Below, piece after piece: positions 1-6,523 of a stretch of DNA of 13,421 bases; positions within the stretch are counted from its first letter, which is position 1; every line of letters starts with the position of its first letter. The notes below the pieces were generated by a model. That model was not told the origin of the DNA, searched no databases, and saw only the letters and a list, made by a program, of their open reading frames with translations. This DNA is from Chitinophaga pinensis (GTDB taxonomy: Bacteria > Bacteroidota > Bacteroidia > Flavobacteriales_D > Crocinitomicaceae), in contig CAMBRH010000065.1 of the NCBI GenBank assembly GCA_945870115.1, positions 1 to 13,421 on the forward strand, written 5' to 3'. The translations under genes were made by a program, and so were the position numbers.

Positions 1-782
1 TTAGTGATAAAAAGGAAAAAGGTTTCCAAGAATTAGCTGAATTGAAAGACTGTAAGATTTTACTGGTAGAAGACATGCTTTTAAATCAGAATCTTGTGAG
101 AAAAATTATGCAAAAATGGGATTATGAATTAGACATAGCTAGCAATGGAGTGGAAGCTCTTGAAAAATTGAGGCATAATAAATACGACCTAATTTTAATG
201 GATATCCAAATGCCCATTATGGATGGCTACGAAACTGTGCAGCACATTAGAAATAGTGAAATTGAAAATATTCAACATATTCCAATAATTGCTTTAACAG
301 CTCATGCCTCTAATTCGGAAGCAGAAAAGTGCTTGAATTTAGGAATGAATGCATATTTGGCTAAACCACTTAAATCTGAAAAATTAAAAAAGTTGATTCA
401 ACAATTAGTAAAAAATACATCTACAAAAACCATTGAAAAAGAATATGATTTATCCTACCTTATTGAACATGCTGACGGAGATAAAGAATTTTTGATAGAT
501 ATGATCAATATTTTCTTAAATGAAACGCCAGGATTAATTACAGAATTGAAAAATGCAATTGCTAGTGAAGATTTTGAAAAAATAAAAATTAGTTCACACA
601 GTGCAAAAGGTGTTTTTTTGACCTTGGGTATTCACAGAGCAGGATACTTAATCAGAGAAATCGAAAAATTAGCGGAAAAAAACGAAGATTTAGAAAGTAT
701 CATTAAGAAATCAAATGAAATTGAAAAAATTTATTTGGATTCAAAAATCCTTCTTGAAAAAGAGTTGGAAGAGATAAATTGA
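1..782 (+). CDS. Hybrid histidine kinase, C-terminal part (receiver + HPt domains), 5' truncated by the window edge
   Basis: The reading frame is open from base 3 with no stop, and the first possible start (TTG at 42) falls just before the receiver core, so I read this as the tail of a longer protein. Numbered from that TTG, residues 3-120 form a CheY-like receiver: acidic pair E10-D11, phosphoacceptor D54 in the LILMDIQMPIMDG motif, T86 and K108 (AKP). Residues about 135-235 form a histidine phosphotransfer domain with the HSAKG motif, the phosphorylatable His being H186. The kinase core would lie upstream. Such proteins pass phosphate His to Asp to His and finally to a separate response regulator, which is not in the window. 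The C-terminus is rich in charged helices. The next gene begins about 67 bases downstream on the same strand. A stand-alone REC-HPt protein starting at TTG 42 is possible but less likely. Confidence 0.85.
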   Translation, partial: SDKKEKGFQELAELKDCKILLVEDMLLNQNLVRKIMQKWDYELDIASNGVEALEKLRHNKYDLILMDIQMPIMDGYETVQHIRNSEIENIQHIPIIALTAHASNSEAEKCLNLGMNAYLAKPLKSEKLKKLIQQLVKNTSTKTIEKEYDLSYLIEHADGDKEFLIDMINIFLNETPGLITELKNAIASEDFEKIKISSHSAKGVFLTLGIHRAGYLIREIEKLAEKNEDLESIIKKSNEIEKIYLDSKILLEKELEEIN

Positions 783-818
783 ATTTTTTAAACTCTGTAT
801 TAAAATATCTTTCTTAAA

Positions 819-837
819 TTTGAAAATAATTTTCAAA
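819..837. promoter_or_regulatory. Perfect 9+1+9 inverted repeat between kinase and permease genes
   Basis: TTTGAAAAT-A-ATTTTCAAA is a perfect palindrome with a one-base centre. It ends 11 bases before the inferred start of the permease gene. No T-tract follows, and a one-base centre cannot form a good RNA loop, so a dimeric-protein binding site fits better than a terminator. The AT-rich background weakens the call. Confidence 0.35.
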
Positions 838-848
838 CTCAAACCAAG

Positions 849-2075
849 ATTAACGTTCCATTTTACATAGCAAAAAGATATTTATCTTCTAAAAAGAAGA
901 AAAATGTAATTCACTTAATTACGCGTATTTCTGTTATTGGAATTGCTGTAACGACAGCTGCTTTAATTATTTTAATTGCTGCCTTTAATGGAATTGAATC
1001 AATGTTAGAGAAACTCTACTCAGAATTTGATGCAAATTTGACTATTCGAGCTGTCGAAAGTAAGTCCTTTGATGAAAATGAATTAAATATCAAAAAAATC
1101 AAAGCTTTTTCAGAAGTGAAAAATGTATGTAAATCCATTGAGGAAATTGTCATTCTTAAACATGAAAAAAAATGGGCTAATGCAGAAATTTACGGGGTAG
1201 AAGAGGAGTTTTTAAAATTAGCAAAAACCAAAAACCACTTGGTTGATGGAGATAATTTTATTTCACAAGGAAATGATAATTTTGCATTAATTGGTGCAAC
1301 CTTATTAGATAAGTTACAAGGTTTTATTCCAGAAAAAGGAGCCTATGAATCTTTGATAATTTATTTCCCTAAACGAGATGCAAAAATTTCTGTAACTTCT
1401 AATCCTTTTCGCGCTGAAATGATTCAAGTTGCAGGAAGATTAAATTTCAACAAAGAAGTGAATGAAGAAGCAATAATTGTTCCTTTAGAATTAGTCAGAA
1501 ATGCCTTGAATTACGGTACTAATATTTCAGTGGTCTATGTCAATTGCAAACAAAAAGATCAACTGTTTGATTTACAGGAAAAAATTCAAAAACATGTTGG
1601 AAAAAAATTCATTGTTGAAACGCATTACGAAAAAAATGCCTTAATATATCAAACAAGTAAAACTGAAAAAGTAATTGTTATTTGCATCTTAGTATTTATA
1701 TTTATTTTGGCAATTTTCAACTTAGTTGCATCGTTAACTATGTTGTTTATTGAGAAAAAGGACAATTTATTTACCTTAAAAAGTTTTGGAGCAGATAAAA
1801 AGTTTATTTTTAGAATTTTCTTTTACGAAGGATTATTAATTTCTTTTAAAGGCATTGTAATCGGCGTGATTTTGGGCTTAATAGTTGCCCTAAGTCAACT
1901 GTATTTCAAACTGTTAATACTGCCAAATTCAGGTGGTCAGGCATTCCCAATGTGGATAACATTAAAAGATACACTTTTTGTGTTTGCTATTGTCTCAATT
2001 ATTTCTATCTTAGCATCTTATTTATCGATTTCACTCTTATTAAAAATTAACGAATCTGATGGCACTTCCAAATAA
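849..2075 (+). CDS. FtsX/LolC-E family ABC transporter permease (lipoprotein-release type), apparent ATT start
   Basis: The first ATG in frame (1002) would cut off a clearly coding N-terminus. In frame upstream lie codons for NVPFYIAKRYL, a lysine cluster and a hydrophobic helix, the usual beginning of LolC/LolE-type permeases in Bacteroidota. The frame is open back to the stop at 801 and has no ATG, GTG or TTG. The best-aligned start is ATT at 849, giving 408 residues, normal for the family. Numbered from 849: TM1 about 21-47, an extracytoplasmic domain about 50-270, then TM2 about 275-301, TM3 about 331-353 and TM4 about 375-397. This is the four-helix FtsX/MacB layout. LolCDE complexes extract lipoproteins from the inner membrane; the ATPase partner is not in the window. 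The C-terminus is short and lacks the usual family tail. The end overlaps the LacI-type gene by 17 bases. Family assignment is firm; substrate is inferred. Confidence 0.8.
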   Translation: MNVPFYIAKRYLSSKKKKNVIHLITRISVIGIAVTTAALIILIAAFNGIESMLEKLYSEFDANLTIRAVESKSFDENELNIKKIKAFSEVKNVCKSIEEIVILKHEKKWANAEIYGVEEEFLKLAKTKNHLVDGDNFISQGNDNFALIGATLLDKLQGFIPEKGAYESLIIYFPKRDAKISVTSNPFRAEMIQVAGRLNFNKEVNEEAIIVPLELVRNALNYGTNISVVYVNCKQKDQLFDLQEKIQKHVGKKFIVETHYEKNALIYQTSKTEKVIVICILVFIFILAIFNLVASLTMLFIEKKDNLFTLKSFGADKKFIFRIFFYEGLLISFKGIVIGVILGLIVALSQLYFKLLILPNSGGQAFPMWITLKDTLFVFAIVSIISILASYLSISLLLKINESDGTSK

Positions 2076-3057
2076 AAAATTATCTCTTTCTGATTTAGCA
2101 ACGATTTTAGGAATTTCAAAATCTACAGTTTCTTTTGTTTTAAATAACAAAGGTGATAAATATAATATTAGCAAAGAAACGCAAAAAATGATTCTTGAAA
2201 AAGCAAAAGAATTAAATTTTGTACCAAACTTTTTTGCTAAAAGTTTGAGAGAAGGTAAAACAAAAACAATAGGTTTGGTTGTTGCAGATATTTCAAATGC
2301 TTTTTATGGTGAGTTATCTAAAATGATTCAAGAAGAATTATATCACCACGATTATAAGCTTTTTATTGTTAATACAAATGACAACAATGAAATTGAATTA
2401 CAATTGATTCGTGATTTAATAAATCGTTCAATTGATGGATTAATTGTTGCGCCTTGTAATCCAGTTGATAATTTGAAAGAACTTTTCGGAAGTACAGCGA
2501 TTCCGATTGTATTTGTGGACAGATATGGAGATAATAAAGCTGATTTTGTTGGAGTAAACAACTTTCAAGAAGCATATAATTTAATCAAAAAATTCAAGAA
2601 AAAACCAAAAAATTTGGGTGTTTTTTATTACGAAGAAGATGAAATTTCAACTATTCATTTGAGAATTAATGGAATTAAAGCAGCTTGTATTGAGGAAGAT
2701 ATCAATTTTGAATTGATTAATGTACACGACTACAACGAAAAATTGCCAACAAAAATTAAATCAATGAAAAGCAAAGATTTGGATACTTGCATTGCTTTAA
2801 ATAACAAAGTTGCACTTCAAGTTTTGTCTGTAATCAATGATTTAAAATTAAAAATACCATCTGATTTGGCATTTATTTCTTTCGATGATTCAGAAGCTTT
2901 TCCATACTTGAATCCACCAATTTCTGCCTTAAAACAACCAATCAAAGAAATTGGAAGAGAAACAGTAAATCAATTGATTAGAAGATTGAATGAAGAGCAA
3001 ATTCCAGGAAAATGCGTTGAATTCTCATGTCAATTTGTTGAGAGAGAGTCACATTGA
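2059..3057 (+). CDS. LacI-family transcriptional regulator
   Basis: A 332-residue protein, the usual LacI/GalR length. Residues about 8-55 are the N-terminal helix-turn-helix (LSLSDLATILGISKSTVSFVL) and the hinge follows (NFFAKSLREGKTKTIGLVV, about 57-75). Residues about 70-332 are a periplasmic-binding-protein-like effector domain, ending with the typical segment ISALKQPIKEIGRETVNQL. Members are dimeric repressors or activators, usually released by a sugar or other small metabolite. The ATG lies inside the last codons of the permease gene, so the two are probably co-transcribed and may be translationally coupled. No sugar-use genes flank it directly. A sugar transporter lies 4 kb downstream, but a link is only a guess. 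No LacI-type operator was recognised nearby, so the target and ligand are unknown. Confidence 0.93.
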   Translation: MALPNKKLSLSDLATILGISKSTVSFVLNNKGDKYNISKETQKMILEKAKELNFVPNFFAKSLREGKTKTIGLVVADISNAFYGELSKMIQEELYHHDYKLFIVNTNDNNEIELQLIRDLINRSIDGLIVAPCNPVDNLKELFGSTAIPIVFVDRYGDNKADFVGVNNFQEAYNLIKKFKKKPKNLGVFYYEEDEISTIHLRINGIKAACIEEDINFELINVHDYNEKLPTKIKSMKSKDLDTCIALNNKVALQVLSVINDLKLKIPSDLAFISFDDSEAFPYLNPPISALKQPIKEIGRETVNQLIRRLNEEQIPGKCVEFSCQFVERESH

Positions 3058-3137
3058 TAAATTACTATTTGATAATCCCATATTTACTAAATTTCAATTT
3101 ATCTTGTTAAACTTTTTCATCTATGAATTGTATTAAC

Positions 3138-3157
3138 TTCCTCCCTTGAGGGAGGAA
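3138..3157. repeat. GC-rich hairpin in an AT-rich spacer, possible dispersed intergenic repeat
   Basis: TTCCTCCC and GGGAGGAA form a perfect 8-bp stem around TTGA, followed by a purine-rich stretch (AAAGAGGAGGGTGAAG, 3158-3173). No T-tract follows on either strand, so it is not a standard terminator. Its composition contrasts sharply with the surrounding sequence. Similar TCCCTC/GAGGGA hairpins are, in my memory, scattered between genes of Flavobacteriales; that is recall, not a search. Confidence 0.4.
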
Positions 3158-3200
3158 AGAGGAGGGTGAAGATTTATAGTGGATTTTACAAAATATCAGC

Positions 3201-3689
3201 ATGTCAAAATTAATTTTCATTACGTTTTCTTTTTTTAGTTTTTTTAGTTTTAGTCAGTCTAAAATAAAAAAATTTGAAAACATTAAGTATTTGAGTTACT
3301 CTGACTCACTTTATAAACAAGGTAGTTATTACTTTAAAAATGATTCAGTTTTTTTTGGAATTTCAGATTATACTACTTGTTCGGGATTTGATACAAAAAC
3401 AAGAGGGTTTCATGTGTTTTCTTTTGGGTACAACATTGCAACTTATTACATTAGTGGAGATTATATGAAAATTATTTGTGGTACTGAAAATGATTATAAA
3501 TTAATTTATGTTTATTTAAAGGGTCAACATTATACTGATTTTTTAAAAGAAAATACTATTAATGGAAAATTCTTACCTTTAAATGATATTCGTATTAATG
3601 GTAAAAAACCAAAGTTGTTTTGTGGTCTTAAAAAAATGAAAAATCGAGCTTTTACTTATAAGTTAGTAAATGAATGTCAAAACTTGTAA
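3201..3689 (+). CDS. Small exported protein of unknown function
   Basis: A 162-residue protein I do not recognise. Residues 1-18 form a classical Sec signal peptide: a lysine, then a Phe/Ser-rich hydrophobic stretch ending FSFSQ, with cleavage probably after S18 or Q19. The mature part is about 143 residues, rich in Tyr, Lys, Phe and Asp, with alternating polar/hydrophobic segments suggesting beta structure. It has four cysteines (C60, C93, C141, C159), enough for two disulphides. There is no lipobox and no T9SS tail, so a soluble periplasmic protein is the simplest reading. It stands alone: the LacI gene ends 143 bases upstream and the next gene converges on it. No TAnnTTTG promoter element was found. 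Base composition matches its neighbours. Confidence 0.7.
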   Translation: MSKLIFITFSFFSFFSFSQSKIKKFENIKYLSYSDSLYKQGSYYFKNDSVFFGISDYTTCSGFDTKTRGFHVFSFGYNIATYYISGDYMKIICGTENDYKLIYVYLKGQHYTDFLKENTINGKFLPLNDIRINGKKPKLFCGLKKMKNRAFTYKLVNECQNL

Positions 3690-3697
3690 AAACTGAT

Positions 3698-3761
3698 TCA
3701 CTTTACATATTTCATACATGTAGTTTCTTCAGAATTAGAAAGTTTTGGTATTATACATTCC
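3698..3761 (-). pseudogene. Decayed tail of a T9SS-sorted protein (remnant)
   Basis: Read on the minus strand, this segment ends NSEETTCMKYVK-stop, closely matching the NSEEKASMKYVK-stop end of the neighbouring 805-residue protein. The last 39 bases agree at 33 positions, including codon-aligned ATG AAA TAT. Further upstream the match continues only after a one-base shift (GGAATGTA), and no longer open frame precedes it. It is best read as the leftover 3' end of a second T9SS-type gene or of a local duplication. Confidence 0.55.
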
Positions 3762-3815
3762 AAACAATAATAAATCTCAAATAGAGTTAGTTTATTTATA
3801 GGTACAAACATTTTT

Positions 3816-3835
3816 CATAAGAATCAAGTCTTATG
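3816..3835. other. Stem-loop between the convergent genes
   Basis: CATAAGA and TCTTATG form a perfect 7-bp stem around a 6-base loop, between the 3' ends of the small exported protein and the T9SS protein. No T-tract follows it on either strand, so terminator function is uncertain. Its right arm overlaps the heptameric repeat array. Confidence 0.3.
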
Positions 3836-3863
3836 TCTTACGTCCACAAGTCTTAAGTCTATC
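3828..3863. repeat. Degenerate heptameric tandem repeat, consensus GTCTTAn, five units
   Basis: Units are GTCTTAT, GTCTTAC, GTCCACAA (8 bases), GTCTTAA and GTCTATC, running directly up to the stop codon of the minus-strand gene at 3864. The spacing 7-7-8-7 and the shared GTCTTA core are visible by eye. Function is unknown; it may be a slippage-generated or dispersed intergenic element. Confidence 0.55.
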
Positions 3864-6281
3864 TTACTTCACATATTTCATACTTGCTTTTTCTTCAGAA
3901 TTGGCTAGTTGTAAAAGGTACATTCCTGAAGATAGCAAATCTGTTTTAAAAGTGATTTTATTTAAGCCTTTATTTGGATTTATTTCTTCTTTATAAACAA
4001 TTTTCCCACTCAAATCATAAACAGTAAATTGATGTGTAATTTCTTTGATAGCAGAAAAATGAATTTCAACTTCTTGGTTGTTTTCATTCATTCCTTCAAA
4101 AGATAAACTGTTTGATTTGTTTTTACAATTGGAAGAAATTACATCAAAAGTTTTGCTCACTCCATTAAAATCAGTTTGAGAAAGTCTGTAATAAACGATT
4201 TTTGATTTGCTATCTTTATCTAAAACTTCGTAATTTGATGTTGAAGATTTTATTCCACTAGGTGAAACAATCTCAAAAACTTCAAAATTTATTCCATCAA
4301 GAGATTTTTCCAAGGTGAAAAAAGCATTGTTATTTTCGCTCGCTGTTGACCAATATATTTTGCGGTAATTATCGTAGCAGTAAGTGTTGAAACTCATTAA
4401 TTCAACTGGAAGTAATACTGGTGGATTGCAAAAAGTTTGGTTGTTGTTTACACCACCAGTTGATGCCGTAAAACCAAAAAATGGAGTATTTGTGCCAAAA
4501 ACTGTTAATGGATTAAAACTTGTTGAAATTGTTCCATAATTTGTAGAAAGAGCCGTGTTGAATACGGTTGCAGTTAAAGTTGTTGTACCTGAGTTCCAAG
4601 CAATTCTTAAAATGTGATTACTTCCATTTTCAATGTTGTAATTTGATCCAGCATTTCTTAATCTAACTGCCGTAGGTGCCGCAGTTCTTTCTCCTGCTCC
4701 TGTTGCATCGCAATTTCCATCTGTATCTGGATTGATGTTTCCATTGTACCAAATATCAATATGGTCTGGATCTTCTGATCCTCCGCAGCCAATAAAAGAT
4801 GTATTGAAATCATCTCTATCTTCTGTGTTTATATAAGTATCAATTTCTACAATTACTGAATTTAGAATACCTCCTGAACCCAAAGAACCTCCATTATTTC
4901 CACATTTACATCTACCTAAAGGATCATTTTGCATAGTAAAAGCAATTCCATCTCCTCCACCATCGCTTGAACCAAGATTCACAGTGAAATCGTATGTGAA
5001 ATTACTCGTAAAATTTAAAGTAGAATTCAAATCCCAAGCACATCCCCTTTGATCTCCTGTTGCTGAAGTTAAATTCACACAAGTGTATGGTGATGGTGAA
5101 ACCGCATCGTCTACCAATGTATATTGAAGAGCTGCTGCTGTAGTGAAACTCCAAATGGTGCACCCAGCTGAAGTTCCTCCTGAATTTTTTGGTCTAATTT
5201 GCCAGTAATAAGTTGTTGAGGGATTTAAAGCTGGAGTTGTGTAACTAGTTCCAGCTTGATTCACTACAAAAGGCGGTGAAACTGCTGTTCCAAAGTAAAT
5301 ATCATAACTTGTGGCAGCGCTGCAACCACTTGCTGGAGGGGTCCAAGTCAAGGTATTTGCTGCACAAGTGGAAACATTAATACCAACCGCGGCATTGGCA
5401 GGTGAAGGAGATGTTGCACAGGCAGGAGCACTTGGCGTGCAACATGTTATAGCTAATGAAAATGTTCCTGTAGCAGAACTATAACCGTTTACCAATATGT
5501 AATAATTTGTTCCTACACTTGTTGTAAAAGTAACAGTTGACTGCGCGCCACAACCATCATCGTTACTTGTAACACAAGTGGTCATTGTTCCACAGGCTCC
5601 AGTTCCAGAATAAACATTTAATTTTGAATCATAGGAAGTACCAGCGCATAAACTTGCAGTAACTATCGAACCATCACCAGTAAAAACATACCAAACACCT
5701 CCGGCAGATGGAGAAGTAGAAGAACAAGAAGGTAAAGCAGTTTCTCCTGTATCTGTTGAACCAACGGTTGTCCCAGCATAAGTTCCACCGCAAATTACAG
5801 AAATTGCCCCTGAACATAAATCATTTCCGACACCAGCTGGAGCAGCACTTACGGCACAAATATTTCCCGTTAAATTATTTGTATTATTTCCACTTCTTCT
5901 TTGTATTTGGATTAAGTATGTTGTACCATTTGTTGTCGCAAAGTTTATTGAGCCTGAACCACCGCTTACAACCATTGCGCAAGTGATTTCTCCACTTACA
6001 CAGGAAGTAAATGCCGCTAAACTAGCATCTCTAGATGTTCCACTAATTGTTACAGTCATGGTATTTCCAGTTCCAATAACAGTATACCAATGATCGTCAT
6101 AAACTGTTCCTGTTGCGCAACTTGCGTTACCATCTGGTGTTGTTCCATCGGCATCTACTATGAAAGAACTAGTTGTACAACTTGTATTTACTGCTAAACT
6201 AGTTGCTGACCCACAGTCATCAGTTTGCGAAAAAAATGAGAAAATAATAAAAATTAAGAAAAGAGTAAGTATTGATTTCAT
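3864..6281 (-). CDS. Large T9SS-secreted protein with PPC-like repeats, Fn3-like and L-type lectin-like domains
   Basis: An 805-residue exported protein. Residues 1-19 are a Sec signal peptide. Residues about 21-144 and 152-280 are two related beta-sandwich repeats, each opening with an N/D-D-x-C-x-x-A motif, as in pre-peptidase C-terminal-like modules. Residues about 287-381 resemble a fibronectin type III domain (TYYWQIRPKN). Residues about 388-615 look like an L-type (legume) lectin domain: DGIAFTMQNDP at 444-454, VEIDTY at 478-483 and DPDHIDIWYNG at 504-514 match its sugar/metal-site strands. Residues about 623-720 are the LPVELMSF linker common before T9SS tails, and 725-805 are the type A sorting domain ending MKYVK. 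The protein should cross the outer membrane by T9SS and be attached or released, perhaps binding glycans. It has 28 cysteines, mostly in the first 640 residues. It is divergent from the SCO-like gene. Confidence 0.9.
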   Translation of the reverse strand: MKSILTLFLIFIIFSFFSQTDDCGSATSLAVNTSCTTSSFIVDADGTTPDGNASCATGTVYDDHWYTVIGTGNTMTVTISGTSRDASLAAFTSCVSGEITCAMVVSGGSGSINFATTNGTTYLIQIQRRSGNNTNNLTGNICAVSAAPAGVGNDLCSGAISVICGGTYAGTTVGSTDTGETALPSCSSTSPSAGGVWYVFTGDGSIVTASLCAGTSYDSKLNVYSGTGACGTMTTCVTSNDDGCGAQSTVTFTTSVGTNYYILVNGYSSATGTFSLAITCCTPSAPACATSPSPANAAVGINVSTCAANTLTWTPPASGCSAATSYDIYFGTAVSPPFVVNQAGTSYTTPALNPSTTYYWQIRPKNSGGTSAGCTIWSFTTAAALQYTLVDDAVSPSPYTCVNLTSATGDQRGCAWDLNSTLNFTSNFTYDFTVNLGSSDGGGDGIAFTMQNDPLGRCKCGNNGGSLGSGGILNSVIVEIDTYINTEDRDDFNTSFIGCGGSEDPDHIDIWYNGNINPDTDGNCDATGAGERTAAPTAVRLRNAGSNYNIENGSNHILRIAWNSGTTTLTATVFNTALSTNYGTISTSFNPLTVFGTNTPFFGFTASTGGVNNNQTFCNPPVLLPVELMSFNTYCYDNYRKIYWSTASENNNAFFTLEKSLDGINFEVFEIVSPSGIKSSTSNYEVLDKDSKSKIVYYRLSQTDFNGVSKTFDVISSNCKNKSNSLSFEGMNENNQEVEIHFSAIKEITHQFTVYDLSGKIVYKEEINPNKGLNKITFKTDLLSSGMYLLQLANSEEKASMKYVK

Positions 6282-6303
6282 ATTTTATGGTTTTACAGTG
6301 GTG

Positions 6304-6311
6304 CAAAAATA
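6304..6311 (-). promoter_or_regulatory. Candidate -7 element of the T9SS lectin gene
   Basis: On the minus strand TATTTTTG fits the Bacteroidota -7 consensus TAnnTTTG and lies 22 bases upstream of the ATG. The expected 19-bp spacer (6312-6330) is almost exactly filled by the first inverted repeat. The -33 position reads TTT instead of TTG, so this is a weak promoter by sequence. Confidence 0.5.
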
Positions 6312-6312
6312 T

Positions 6313-6328
6313 ACTAAATCATTTTAGT
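6313..6328. promoter_or_regulatory. Operator-like inverted repeat, copy 1
   Basis: ACTAAA-TCAT-TTTAGT is a perfect 6+4+6 inverted repeat, extended by one T/A pair to 18 bp (6312-6329). It sits in the spacer of the predicted promoter of the minus-strand T9SS gene, where a bound dimer would block polymerase. An identical 16-bp copy lies at 6417. The regulator is not identified. Confidence 0.55.
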
Positions 6329-6416
6329 AAAAAATTTATTTATTACATTTTTGTAGTATTATTGGAATTATTAGCGGATATTATTGAGTTAAAAACGCAA
6401 TAAACTAAAACGAATT

Positions 6417-6432
6417 ACTAAATCATTTTAGT
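6417..6432. promoter_or_regulatory. Operator-like inverted repeat, copy 2
   Basis: The same 16 bases as copy 1 (ACTAAATCATTTTAGT), centred exactly 104 bp away, about ten helical turns. It lies 91 bases upstream of the SCO-like start and about 63 bases before that gene's -7 element, which suits an activator or a looping partner of copy 1. A shared TATTATTGGAAT follows each copy (6357-6368 and 6436-6447) at different distances, hinting at a partly deleted duplication. Confidence 0.55.
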
Positions 6433-6495
6433 GATTATTATTGGAATCCTAAAATTTAATTTTGATTTTAAAAAGAAATCTCCTTTTTAGTTTTA

Positions 6496-6503
6496 TACTT
6501 TTG
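6496..6503 (+). promoter_or_regulatory. Candidate -7 element of the SCO-like gene
   Basis: TACTTTTG matches TAnnTTTG and lies 20 bases before the ATG at 6524. No TTG is present 19 bp upstream, so the promoter may need an activator. The leader is A-rich (AAAAAAAGAAAAA) with no Shine-Dalgarno sequence, as usual in Bacteroidota. Confidence 0.5.
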
Positions 6504-6523
6504 TATTTTTAAAAAAAGAAAAA

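Noticed and set aside
42..782. A complete stand-alone response-regulator gene starting at TTG 42
   Set aside because: The frame is open to the left window edge and the TTG lies within a plausible linker, so a truncated hybrid kinase is more likely.
2352..2575. Two minus-strand frames inside the LacI-type gene
   Set aside because: They are shadows of a strongly supported gene, with low-complexity translations and no recognisable domains.
3828..3863. CRISPR-like array
   Set aside because: Units are 7 bases with no spacers, far too short for CRISPR, and no cas genes are present.
5756..5986. Plus-strand frame within the T9SS gene, rich in His, Leu and Phe
   Set aside because: It is antisense to a well-supported domain-bearing protein and shows no family features or initiation signals.
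6344..6355. TACA-TTTT-TGTA as a copper-repressor (CopY-type) box for the SCO gene
   Set aside because: The CopY box has a two-base centre, here it is four, and such short AT-rich repeats are expected by chance.
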